Of a stretch of DNA of 54,296 nucleotides, positions 17,952 through 24,805 are shown one piece after another. A program made the position numbers and the translations under genes. The stretch is from JASLDZ01 sp964235945 (lineage in GTDB: Bacteria > Pseudomonadota > Alphaproteobacteria > Caulobacterales > Caulobacteraceae), in NCBI GenBank assembly GCA_964235945.1, contig CAXSDV010000014.1, forward strand, positions 1-54,296. Direction: 5' to 3'. The notes under the pieces were generated by a model that was not told where the DNA came from, did not search any database, and saw nothing but the letters and a program-made list of their open reading frames with translations. Each line of letters starts with the position of its first letter. The first letter of the stretch is position 1.

Positions 17952-18421
17952 GACGCGGGCGCGGCGACACGGTCGAAGGGGTCCGGGCCGTAGCGGTTGG
18001 TCCCGACCTCCCCGGGCAGGAGGCCGTAGTCGCCCAGAATCCAGCCCAGCACCACCACCTGCGCCAAGAGGCGCGGCCCCGTGGGCAGCACCGCCGCCAG
18101 CAGGCCCGGCGCCACCAGCGCGGCGCAGAGCAAGAGGCTCGCCACCGCCGGCCGGCCGCGGTCGTGGCCGCGCCGCACGAGGGTGGCCAGGGCCGGCCAG
18201 ACCGCCAGGAGCTGGAGCCCCGCCTCCAGCGGCCTCAACAGGGCGAGCCCCTGGGTGGCGCTGGCGAAGGGGCGCGCGGCCGAGAGCATGGCCAGGGCGA
18301 CGAACTCCACGGTGAGGAACACCGTCGCCAGCGCCAGGAAGGTCATCCAGAAGCCGCGCCGCGTCAGCCGCCCGTCGAAGCGCAGCAGGGCGGCGACGAG
18401 GCGGGCGGTCTCGCTCTTCAC
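17948..18421 (-). CDS. DUF805 membrane protein, proximal copy
   Basis: The 157-aa product has the N-terminal motif LLRFDGRLTRRGFWMTFLAL, four hydrophobic segments, a degenerate signature LVRRGHDRGRPAVASLLLC and the C-terminal motif GTNRYGPDPF. It is diverged from the neighbouring copy (138 aa), so the pair is an old duplication. GTG 18421 overlaps the stop of the carboxylase gene (GTGA), meaning it is likely translated from the same mRNA. Function unknown; no link to propionyl-CoA carboxylation is known to me. Confidence 0.83.
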   Translation of the reverse strand: MKSETARLVAALLRFDGRLTRRGFWMTFLALATVFLTVEFVALAMLSAARPFASATQGLALLRPLEAGLQLLAVWPALATLVRRGHDRGRPAVASLLLCAALVAPGLLAAVLPTGPRLLAQVVVLGWILGDYGLLPGEVGTNRYGPDPFDRVAAPAS

Positions 18422-20424
18422 GCGAGCTCCACGAGCACCTCGTCGGCGGCGACGGTGTCGCCGGCGGCCTTGCCGACCGCCTTGACGGCGCCGTCACGCT
18501 CGGCGCGGATCAGGTTCTGCATCTTCATGGCCTCCACCACCGCCACCGCCTGCCCCGCCTTGACCTCCTGGCCGGCGACCACGTCCACCGACACGACCAG
18601 CCCCGGCATGGGCGAGACGATCAGGCGCGAGGTGTCGGCGGCGACCTTGGGCGGCAGGCGCGCGTGCAGCTCGGCCGAGAGCGGGGTGAGCACGCGCACC
18701 CGCGCGCGCGCCGCCCGGTGGCGCACGGTCCAGCCCTCGGCGGCGGGGGCGAGGGTGGCGGAGAAAGCGCGCCCGTCCAGCCGGCCGGCGAACAGGGCGC
18801 GGCCGGGGCGCCAGTCGACGCCGTCCAGGCGCAGGGTGCGCCCTTCCTCGACGAGTTCGACGTCCAGCCCGCCCGGCGTTTGCGACAGGCGCACGGTCCG
18901 CGGCGCGGCCTCGCCCACCAGCACCGTCCAGTCCTCGCGCGGAGGCCGCCCGCCGCCGGCGGCGCGGGCGCGGCGCGCCTGCAGCCGGTGGGCGTAGGCG
19001 GCCACGGCCGTCATCAGGTCGAGCTGGTGCGGCGTGGGGGCCAGGCCGTGGAAGCCGTCGGGGAACTCGTCCTTGATGTAGCCGGTGGAGAGCGCGCCGG
19101 AGCGGAAGCGCTCCTGGTCCATCACCGCCGAGAGGAAGGGGGCGTTGTGGCCCACCCCCTCCACCTCCAGGTCCTCCAGCGCGCGGGCCATGCCGTCCAC
19201 CGCCGCGGCGCGGGTCGGCCCCCAGGTGCACAGCTTGGCGATCATCGGGTCGTAGAACATGGAGATCTCGTCGCCCTCGCGCACGCCCGAGTCGTTGCGC
19301 ACGCGGTAGGGCGCCGCCTCGCCCCCATGCTCGCCCTCGGCGGGCGGGCGGTAGCGCACGAGGCGGCCGATGGAGGGCAGGAAGCCGCGGTAGGGGTCCT
19401 CGGCGTAGAGCCGGCTCTCCACCGCCCAGCCGTCGATCTTCAGGTCGTCCTGCGCGAAGGCGAGCGGCTCGCCCGCCGCGACGCGGATCATCTGCTCGAC
19501 GAGGTCCAGGCCCGTGATCAGCTCGGTGACGGGATGCTCCACCTGCAGGCGGGTGTTCATCTCCAGGAAGAAGAAGCTCTTGTCCTGGCCCGCGACGAAC
19601 TCGACGGTGCCGGCGCTGTCGTAGTCCACCGCCCGGGCCAGGGCGACGGCCTGGGCCCCCATGGCGGCGCGGGTCTCTTCGTCGAGCAGGGGGCTGGGCG
19701 CCTCCTCCACAACCTTCTGGTTGCGCCGCTGGATGGAGCACTCGCGCTCGAACAGGTGCACGACGTGGCCGTGCTTGTCGCCCAGCACCTGGATCTCGAC
19801 GTGGCGCGGCGAGACGATGAACTTCTCGATGAAGGTGCGGTCGTCGCCGAAGGCGGCCAGCGCCTCCGCCTTCACCGCGGGAAAGCCCTCCTCCACCTCG
19901 GCGGGCGACCAGGCCACGCGGATGCCCTTGCCGCCGCCCCCCGCCGAGGCCTTGATCATCACGGGATAGCCCACCTCCTCCGACACGCGCAGCGCGGTGG
20001 CCACGTCGTCGATCTCGCCCTCGTGGCCGGGCACGGTGGAGACGCCCGCGCGCGCGGCGAAGATCTTGGACTGGATCTTGTCGCCCATGGCGTCGATGGC
20101 GGCGGCGTTGGGGCCGATGAACACGATCCCCGCCGCCTCGCACGCCCGCGCGAACTCGGCGCGCTCGGACAGGAAGCCGAAGCCCGGATGGATCGCCTGC
20201 GCCCCCGTGGCCTTGGCCGCCGCGATGATCCGGTCGGCCAGGAGGTAGCTCTGCGCGGCGGGCGAGGCGCCGATGTGCACCGCCTCGTCGGCCATCTCCA
20301 CCGCCAGGCTGTCGGCGTCCGCGTCCGAGTAGACCACCACCGTGGCGATCCCCATCCGCCGGCACGTCCCGATGATCCGAACCGCGATCTCGCCCCGGTT
20401 GGCGATCAGGATTTTGGAGAACAT
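18418..20424 (-). CDS. pccA: Propionyl-CoA carboxylase, biotin-containing alpha subunit
   Basis: The 668-aa protein joins a biotin carboxylase domain (MFSKILIANRGEIAVRIIGT, then AGGGGKGIRVAWSPAEVEEG, EMNTRLQVEHPVTELITGLD), a central PCC-type BT domain (about residues 490-590), and a biotin carrier domain with biotinyl Lys634 in VEAMKMQNLI. It carboxylates biotin with ATP and bicarbonate and hands it to a beta subunit that makes methylmalonyl-CoA. The BT domain favours PccA over acetyl-CoA or methylcrotonyl-CoA carboxylase, and methylmalonyl-CoA mutase lies 4 kb away. The beta subunit pccB is not in the window, and neither is methylmalonyl-CoA epimerase. ATG 20424 gives the family start. Confidence 0.92.
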   Translation of the reverse strand: MFSKILIANRGEIAVRIIGTCRRMGIATVVVYSDADADSLAVEMADEAVHIGASPAAQSYLLADRIIAAAKATGAQAIHPGFGFLSERAEFARACEAAGIVFIGPNAAAIDAMGDKIQSKIFAARAGVSTVPGHEGEIDDVATALRVSEEVGYPVMIKASAGGGGKGIRVAWSPAEVEEGFPAVKAEALAAFGDDRTFIEKFIVSPRHVEIQVLGDKHGHVVHLFERECSIQRRNQKVVEEAPSPLLDEETRAAMGAQAVALARAVDYDSAGTVEFVAGQDKSFFFLEMNTRLQVEHPVTELITGLDLVEQMIRVAAGEPLAFAQDDLKIDGWAVESRLYAEDPYRGFLPSIGRLVRYRPPAEGEHGGEAAPYRVRNDSGVREGDEISMFYDPMIAKLCTWGPTRAAAVDGMARALEDLEVEGVGHNAPFLSAVMDQERFRSGALSTGYIKDEFPDGFHGLAPTPHQLDLMTAVAAYAHRLQARRARAAGGGRPPREDWTVLVGEAAPRTVRLSQTPGGLDVELVEEGRTLRLDGVDWRPGRALFAGRLDGRAFSATLAPAAEGWTVRHRAARARVRVLTPLSAELHARLPPKVAADTSRLIVSPMPGLVVSVDVVAGQEVKAGQAVAVVEAMKMQNLIRAERDGAVKAVGKAAGDTVAADEVLVELA

Positions 20425-20577
20425 GACCACGCCGCTCCGCCCGACCACCTGGCGCCGAGCCGGTTCGCCTTTGGTGGTAACGGCGCCGCCCCCGCGATGC
20501 AAACGGTCGCGGAACGGGGCTGGACGGACCCGGTTGTGGTGGGACGGGCCCTGAATCCACTCCCGGGAGAGAACGCC

Positions 20578-22332
20578 ATGGCCGAGACCGCCGGGGACGT
20601 GCTGGTCGAGACTTTGATCAAGTGGGGCGTCGACACCGTGTTCGGCCTGCCGGGCGACGGGGTGAACGGAGTGGTCGAAGCGCTGCGCAAGCGTCGGGAC
20701 CAGGTGCGCTTCGTGCAGGTGCGCCACGAGGAGGCGGGGGCCTTCATGGCCACCGCCCACGCCAAGTTCACCGGGCGCCTCGGCTGCTGCCTGTCGACCT
20801 CGGGGCCGGGGGGCATCCACCTGCTCAACGGCCTGTACGACGCCAAGATGGACGGCCAGCCGGTGGTGGCGATCACCGGCCTGCAGTACCACGACCTGGT
20901 CGGCACCTTCACCCAGCAGGACGTGGCGCTCGACAAGATCTTCGAGGACTGCTGCGAGTACAACGAGCGCATCATGGGCCCCGCCCACGTGGAGAACGTG
21001 GTCGAGCTCGCCTGCCGCACCGCGCTCACCCGCAACCAGCCCGTCCACGTGACCATTGCGGTGGACCACCAGTCCGCCCCGGTGAAGAGCGACAAGGCTT
21101 CCGAGCGCAACCCGCGCCACCACGTGTCCAACGTGATGAGCTGGGGGGTGACCACGCCCAACGAGGCGCAGTTGCGCCAGGCCGCGGAGATCCTCAACGC
21201 CGGGTCGAAGATCGCCATACTCGCGGGCCAGGGCGCGCTGGGCTGCGAGGCCGAGCTGATCGAGGCGTCCGAGGTCCTGGGCGCGCCGGTGGCCAAGGCC
21301 CTGCTGGGCAAGGCGTGCCTGGGCGACGACCATCCCAACTGCACGGGCGGGGTGGGCCTGCTCGGCACGCTTCCCAGCCAGGAGGCGCTGGACGGGTGCG
21401 ACACCCTGTTCATCGTCGGCTCGACCTTCCCGTACAACGAGTACTACCCCAAGCCCGGTTCGGCGCGGGGCGTGCAGATCGACCGCGACGGCCAGCGCAT
21501 CGGCCTGCGCTACCCCGTCGAGTGCGGCCTCCTGGGCGACGCGGGGGCGACCCTGCGGGCGCTGCTGCCGCTGCTGCGCCCCAAGACCGACCGCAGCTTC
21601 CTGGAGGCGGCGCAGCGGTCCAAGGCCAAGTGGGAGAAGACGCTGCACACCCGGGGCGAGCCCACCAAGGCGCCCATGCGCGGCGACGTGCCGGCCCAGG
21701 CGCTCTCGGCTCTCCTGGAGCCCGGCGCGATCGTCACCACCGACTGCGGCATCAACACCGCCTACGCCGCGCGGCACCTGCAGCTGCGGTCGGGGATGAT
21801 GTTCTCGACCTCCGGCACGCTGGCCAGCATGGGGGCGGGCCTGCCCTACGCCAACGCCGCCAAGCTCGCCTATCCCGGCCGGCAGGTGGTCGCCTTCGTG
21901 GGCGACGGCGGGCTGACCATGTCCATGGGCGAGCTGGCGACCAGCGTGAAGTACGGCCTCGACGTGAAGGTCGTGCTGATGAAGAACAACAGCCTGGGCC
22001 AGATCAAGTGGGAGCAGACGGCCTTCCTGGGCAACCCGGAATACGCCTGCGAACTCCAGCCCGTGGACTTCGCCGCCGTGGCGCGCGGCTTCGGCTGGAC
22101 GGCGTTCTCGGTGGGCGACCCCCACCGGGTCGCGGAGGTGCTGGCCCAGGCCGTGGCGCACCCCGGCCCCGTGCTGGTGGAGGTGGAGGTCGACCAGAAC
22201 GACCCGCTGCTGCCGCCCAAGATCAAGTCGAACCAGGCGCTGCACCTGGGCGAGGCGCTGGTGCGCGGCACGTCGGGCGGCGGGAGCATCGTCGCCAACG
22301 TCGCCGCGGACATGGTGCGCGAGATCGTCTGA
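20578..22332 (+). CDS. Thiamine-diphosphate-dependent enzyme (pyruvate oxidase/acetolactate synthase-like)
   Basis: The 584-aa product has the three domains of the POX/ALS group: an N-terminal Pyr domain (DVLVETLIKWGVDTVFGLPG, with catalytic Glu in VRHEEAGAFMATAHAKFTG), a central domain, and a C-terminal PP domain with the ThDP motif VAFVGDGGLTMSMGELATSV ending VVLMKNNSLGQIKWEQ. It most resembles the group annotated as ThDP-requiring proteins near pyruvate oxidase; the substrate is uncertain. GGGAGA stands seven bases before ATG 20578. It is divergent from pccA, sharing a 153-bp intergenic region. Confidence 0.9.
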   Translation: MAETAGDVLVETLIKWGVDTVFGLPGDGVNGVVEALRKRRDQVRFVQVRHEEAGAFMATAHAKFTGRLGCCLSTSGPGGIHLLNGLYDAKMDGQPVVAITGLQYHDLVGTFTQQDVALDKIFEDCCEYNERIMGPAHVENVVELACRTALTRNQPVHVTIAVDHQSAPVKSDKASERNPRHHVSNVMSWGVTTPNEAQLRQAAEILNAGSKIAILAGQGALGCEAELIEASEVLGAPVAKALLGKACLGDDHPNCTGGVGLLGTLPSQEALDGCDTLFIVGSTFPYNEYYPKPGSARGVQIDRDGQRIGLRYPVECGLLGDAGATLRALLPLLRPKTDRSFLEAAQRSKAKWEKTLHTRGEPTKAPMRGDVPAQALSALLEPGAIVTTDCGINTAYAARHLQLRSGMMFSTSGTLASMGAGLPYANAAKLAYPGRQVVAFVGDGGLTMSMGELATSVKYGLDVKVVLMKNNSLGQIKWEQTAFLGNPEYACELQPVDFAAVARGFGWTAFSVGDPHRVAEVLAQAVAHPGPVLVEVEVDQNDPLLPPKIKSNQALHLGEALVRGTSGGGSIVANVAADMVREIV

Positions 22333-22340
22333 CGGCGCGC

Positions 22341-22370
22341 CGGGCGGCCCGCCGCCAAGCGGGCCGCCCG
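22341..22370. terminator. 12-bp perfect GC hairpin after the ThDP enzyme gene
   Basis: The arms CGGGCGGCCCGC and GCGGGCCGCCCG pair perfectly around a 6-base loop (CGCCAA), starting 9 bases after the stop codon. No T-run follows. The right arm is the start of the 55-mer that is duplicated across the next gap, so the hairpin probably broke the assembly. Confidence 0.65.
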
Positions 22371-22568
22371 GCCGTCACCGAAGGCGCCACCAGGGTCGGC
22401 GCGGCGCGGGCCGNNNNNNNNNNNNNNNNNNNNNNNNNNNNNNNNNNNNNNNNNNNNNNNNNNNNNNNNNNNNNNNNNNNNNNNNNNNNNNNNNNNNNNN
22501 NNNNNNNNNNNNNGCGGGCCGCCCGGCCGTCACCGAAGGCGCCACCAGGGTCGGCGCGGCGCGGGCCG
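22359..22568. repeat. Duplicated 55-bp contig ends around a gap
   Basis: Positions 22359-22413 and 22514-22568 are identical over 55 bases with 100 N between. As at 12.1 kb, this is the signature of overlapping k = 55 contig ends. Collapsing them removes 155 bases and brings the ThDP gene and the outer spanin gene within about 40 bases of each other, tail to tail. Confidence 0.9.
22414..22513. other. 100-N scaffold gap, likely artefactual
   Basis: There are exactly 100 N between identical 55-mers next to a strong inverted repeat. The true sequence is probably continuous. Confidence 0.97.
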
Positions 22569-22871
22569 GGCGAGAACGGCCAGGGCGGCGTTCCCCGCGT
22601 CGATCACCGCCACCGCCGCGTCCTTCCTGGCCTCGCACACCCCCACCGCCGCCTCCTGGGCGAGGCTGAAGGCGGCGAGCGCGCCCACGTCGGGCGCGGC
22701 CGGCCGGTCAGGACGCGGGCACGGCGCCCGCAGGGTCGCCGCCACCGGCAGCACCAGGGACGGCGCGGGCGCGGGCGGCCTGGTCGCGCAGCCCGTCGAC
22801 GCCAGCGCCCCAATCGCGCAGCACAGCGGGCGGCACGGCCTGACGGCCTTGCGGGTCGGCGGCGAGGGCAT
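22530..22871 (-). CDS. Outer-membrane spanin lipoprotein (Rz1-like), embedded start
   Basis: The 113-aa product has a short charged start, hydrophobic segment and lipobox (CCAIGALASTGC, Cys at about residue 28), then a Pro-rich mature region ATRPPAPAPSLVLPV, as in phage Rz1 lipoproteins. Its start ATG 22871 lies inside the inner-spanin gene in another frame, and the genes overlap by 164 bases, the classic Rz/Rz1 layout. In phage lysis the two spanins join inner and outer membranes and disrupt the outer membrane last. It is longer than lambda Rz1 (60 aa). The stop lies in the duplicated 55-mer but is unaffected by it. Confidence 0.65.
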   Translation of the reverse strand: MPSPPTRKAVRPCRPLCCAIGALASTGCATRPPAPAPSLVLPVAATLRAPCPRPDRPAAPDVGALAAFSLAQEAAVGVCEARKDAAVAVIDAGNAALAVLARPAPRRPWWRLR

Positions 22872-23139
22872 GGGCGGCGGTCTCCGTGGTGCGGGCGAGG
22901 CTCGCCTCGCGGGTCTGGGCGGTCTGGACGGCGGCGGCGGAGGCCTGCTCCACCCCCGTCTGCGCGGTCTGGACGGCGGCGGCGGTGCGGGCGGCGGCGG
23001 CCTCCGCCTCCGCGCGGCGCAGGGCCGGGGCGTCCAGCGCGTGGGCGAGGAAGGCCGCGGCGCCGGCGACGGCCGCCAGCGCGGCGGCCCCCAGCACCCA
23101 GTGGAGGCGGCGCAGCAGCAGGGCGAACACGACGCTCAC
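22708..23139 (-). CDS. Inner-membrane spanin (Rz-like)
   Basis: The 143-aa product has one N-terminal transmembrane helix (LHWVLGAAALAAVAGAAAFL) followed by a long Ala/Gln/Glu/Arg-rich stretch predicted to form a periplasmic coiled coil, with a repeated AAAVQTAQT unit at residues 53-61 and 68-76. This N-in, C-out shape with an overlapping lipoprotein gene is the inner spanin design. The GTG start at 23139 overlaps the endolysin stop (GTGA). Sequence similarity among spanins is weak, so the call depends on architecture and position after holin and endolysin. Confidence 0.68.
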   Translation of the reverse strand: MSVVFALLLRRLHWVLGAAALAAVAGAAAFLAHALDAPALRRAEAEAAAARTAAAVQTAQTGVEQASAAAVQTAQTREASLARTTETAAHALAADPQGRQAVPPAVLRDWGAGVDGLRDQAARARAVPGAAGGGDPAGAVPAS

Positions 23140-23561
23140 GTCCCGCCCTCCCCGCCCAGCCGCATGAGGGCGGCGAGCTCGACCGCCCGCGCGCCCACCT
23201 GGCCGGCCCAGCGCGAGGCCAGCATGTGGACGCCCGCCTCGGCGTAGCGGGCCCGCCGCACGGCCGCGAGCGTGTCGTGGAAGGCCAGGAGGCCGTCCAC
23301 GCCGAGGTTGAAGCCCATCTCGACCAGGACCTCGCGGCGCACCTCGTCCAGGTCGCGCCACCAGGGCAGGTCCACGTCCAGCCGCGCCTCCACCTCGAGG
23401 AGGTCGTTGCGGAGCATGAGGAGCGCTTCAGCCTCGGTGACCCCCCGGTCGTCCAGGTTGCGCCCCACGCCGATGGTCAGCTTGCCCACGGTGTCGCGGT
23501 AGGGATGGAGCCGCAGCCCCTCGTGGCGACGCACGCGCGCTTCGAGCGCGGCGGAGGTCAC
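23136..23561 (-). CDS. Phage-type endolysin (T4 lysozyme family, GH24)
   Basis: The 141-aa protein begins MTSAALEARVRRHEGLRLHP and continues with YRDTVGKLTIGVGRNLDDRG. Glu14, Asp23 and Thr29 have the same spacing as the catalytic Glu11, Asp20 and Thr26 of T4 lysozyme. The later VLVEMGFNLGVDGLLAFHDT and MLASRWAGQVGARAVELAAL match the lysozyme core. It cleaves the glycan strands of peptidoglycan. No signal sequence is present, so it needs a holin for release, and one lies directly upstream. GTG 23561 overlaps the holin stop (GTGA). Confidence 0.93.
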   Translation of the reverse strand: MTSAALEARVRRHEGLRLHPYRDTVGKLTIGVGRNLDDRGVTEAEALLMLRNDLLEVEARLDVDLPWWRDLDEVRREVLVEMGFNLGVDGLLAFHDTLAAVRRARYAEAGVHMLASRWAGQVGARAVELAALMRLGGEGGT

Positions 23562-23830
23562 GCCACCCCCCGCGTCTTCTCGATGGTGCGCGCCGCCACC
23601 AGGCCCGCCGCCGCCGCGATCAGCGCCACCAGTTGGCCCGCGTCCGCCGGGCGCCGCAGCCAGGGGCCGACCACGAAGTCGTAGAGGACGCACGGGGCCA
23701 GCACCCAGCCCAGCGTCGGCCGCCAGCCGCCGCGACCGAAGGCGGCCCAGCGCTCGGCGGCGGAGGGCGGCGGACCGCCCGCTTCGGCGATCTCGGGTGC
23801 GTGGGGAGAGTCGGGAACCACCGCGTCCAC
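23558..23830 (-). CDS. Holin of the gene-transfer-agent 3TM type
   Basis: The 90-aa protein has an N-terminal soluble part and hydrophobic segments GWVLAPCVLYDFVVGPWL and QLVALIAAAAGLVAARTIEK. The pattern W-R-P-x-x-GWV...Y.F..P... and the closing RTIEKTRGV match the 'holin of 3TMs, for gene-transfer release' family found with alphaproteobacterial gene transfer agents. Its role is to open the inner membrane to the endolysin. The GTG start (23830) follows the DUF2793 stop by one base, and its stop overlaps the endolysin start, so expression is tightly linked. Confidence 0.8.
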   Translation of the reverse strand: MDAVVPDSPHAPEIAEAGGPPPSAAERWAAFGRGGWRPTLGWVLAPCVLYDFVVGPWLRRPADAGQLVALIAAAAGLVAARTIEKTRGVA

Positions 23831-23831
23831 C

Positions 23832-24647
23832 TCACGCCACCGGCTGGCGGTCGTGGACGCGACGCCACGTCCCGCCGTCGGAGAAGGCCAGGGTGGCCCC
23901 CGCCGCGTCGTCCGACACGTAGGCGATGGCTCCCGCCCCCTCGCCCGCGGCCGGCGGCAGGGCGGCCTTGACGTAGCCCTTGACGCGCACGGTGCCCGCC
24001 GCCTGCAACCGGCCCGCCGCGTCCACCGTCACCGCGTCCGTGAATGCGGCGCCGTCGGCGGACACCTTGATGTGGAACCGGTCGTCGCCGCACAGGCCCA
24101 GCTCCGCGCGGCCGGAGAAGCCCGTCTGGTAGAGGAGCGAGGCGGTGTCGGCCGCCGTCGCCTTGTTGAGCTTGAGCTGCATCCCCGCCCCCGCGTGGGT
24201 GAGGAGGGCGGCGGGGCCGCGCACCGTCAGCGGATTGCCCGCGTCCGCCGTCGCGCCCACGCCCAGGGCGGTGAGGTTCTGCAGGGCGGTGAGCAGGGCG
24301 GCCACGTCCGTCCAGCCCGACGCCGTCCGCACGAGCAGGCGCGCCTCGTCGCGCACGTAGGCGACCTGGCCGACGCCGGAGGGCAGCGCCGCCCAGGCCC
24401 CCGCCTCCCAGCGCATCAGGGCGCCCGCGGGTCGTCCCGCCCAGGCGTCCCCCGTGGCGGCGGCGGGCAGGACGTACAGCGCCCCGTCCGCGGGCGCGGC
24501 GGGCTGGGCGGCGACCGTGCGGCTCTCGACCAGGCTCTGCACCAGGCCGTCCAATAGGCTCAGGGCGGCGTTGAGGGTGACGTGCTTCTGAGCCTGGGCC
24601 GCGGCCAGGTAGGGCAGGCCGAGCCTCGGGGTGGCGTCGTCGGACAT
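23832..24647 (-). CDS. DUF2793 protein, gene-transfer-agent/phage tail-fibre type
   Basis: The 271-aa product starts MSDDATPRLGLPYLAAAQAQ followed by KHVTLNAALSLLDGLVQ, the diagnostic DUF2793 N-terminus. A middle part rich in Ala/Gly/Thr and a C-terminal beta-rich domain (GAIAYVSDDAAGATLAFSDG, GTWRRV) follow; this ending is the usual 'data-display' module of short tail fibres. In Rhodobacter capsulatus a DUF2793 protein encoded apart from the main cluster is a tail fibre of its gene transfer agent. A GAGGAGA ribosome binding site stands five bases before ATG 24647. It heads the lysis operon. Confidence 0.88.
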   Translation of the reverse strand: MSDDATPRLGLPYLAAAQAQKHVTLNAALSLLDGLVQSLVESRTVAAQPAAPADGALYVLPAAATGDAWAGRPAGALMRWEAGAWAALPSGVGQVAYVRDEARLLVRTASGWTDVAALLTALQNLTALGVGATADAGNPLTVRGPAALLTHAGAGMQLKLNKATAADTASLLYQTGFSGRAELGLCGDDRFHIKVSADGAAFTDAVTVDAAGRLQAAGTVRVKGYVKAALPPAAGEGAGAIAYVSDDAAGATLAFSDGGTWRRVHDRQPVA

Positions 24648-24805
24648 GGGGGTCTCCTCGCGTGTGCAAGGGACAGTCTGGGCGGACGCCGGCCCGGGGA
24701 GGACAGATCGGGCGGCGGCGCCGCTTCCCCGGCGGCCCCGCGCCCGCGCCCGCCTGGGGCGCGCCCGGCTTGACGCGGCGGCGGGCCGGGCGTCAATCCG
24801 GGGAC

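Noticed and set aside
22530..24647. Complete prophage
   Set aside because: No integrase, terminase, portal, capsid or tail-tube genes are present in the surrounding 54 kb, and the flanks are metabolic genes.
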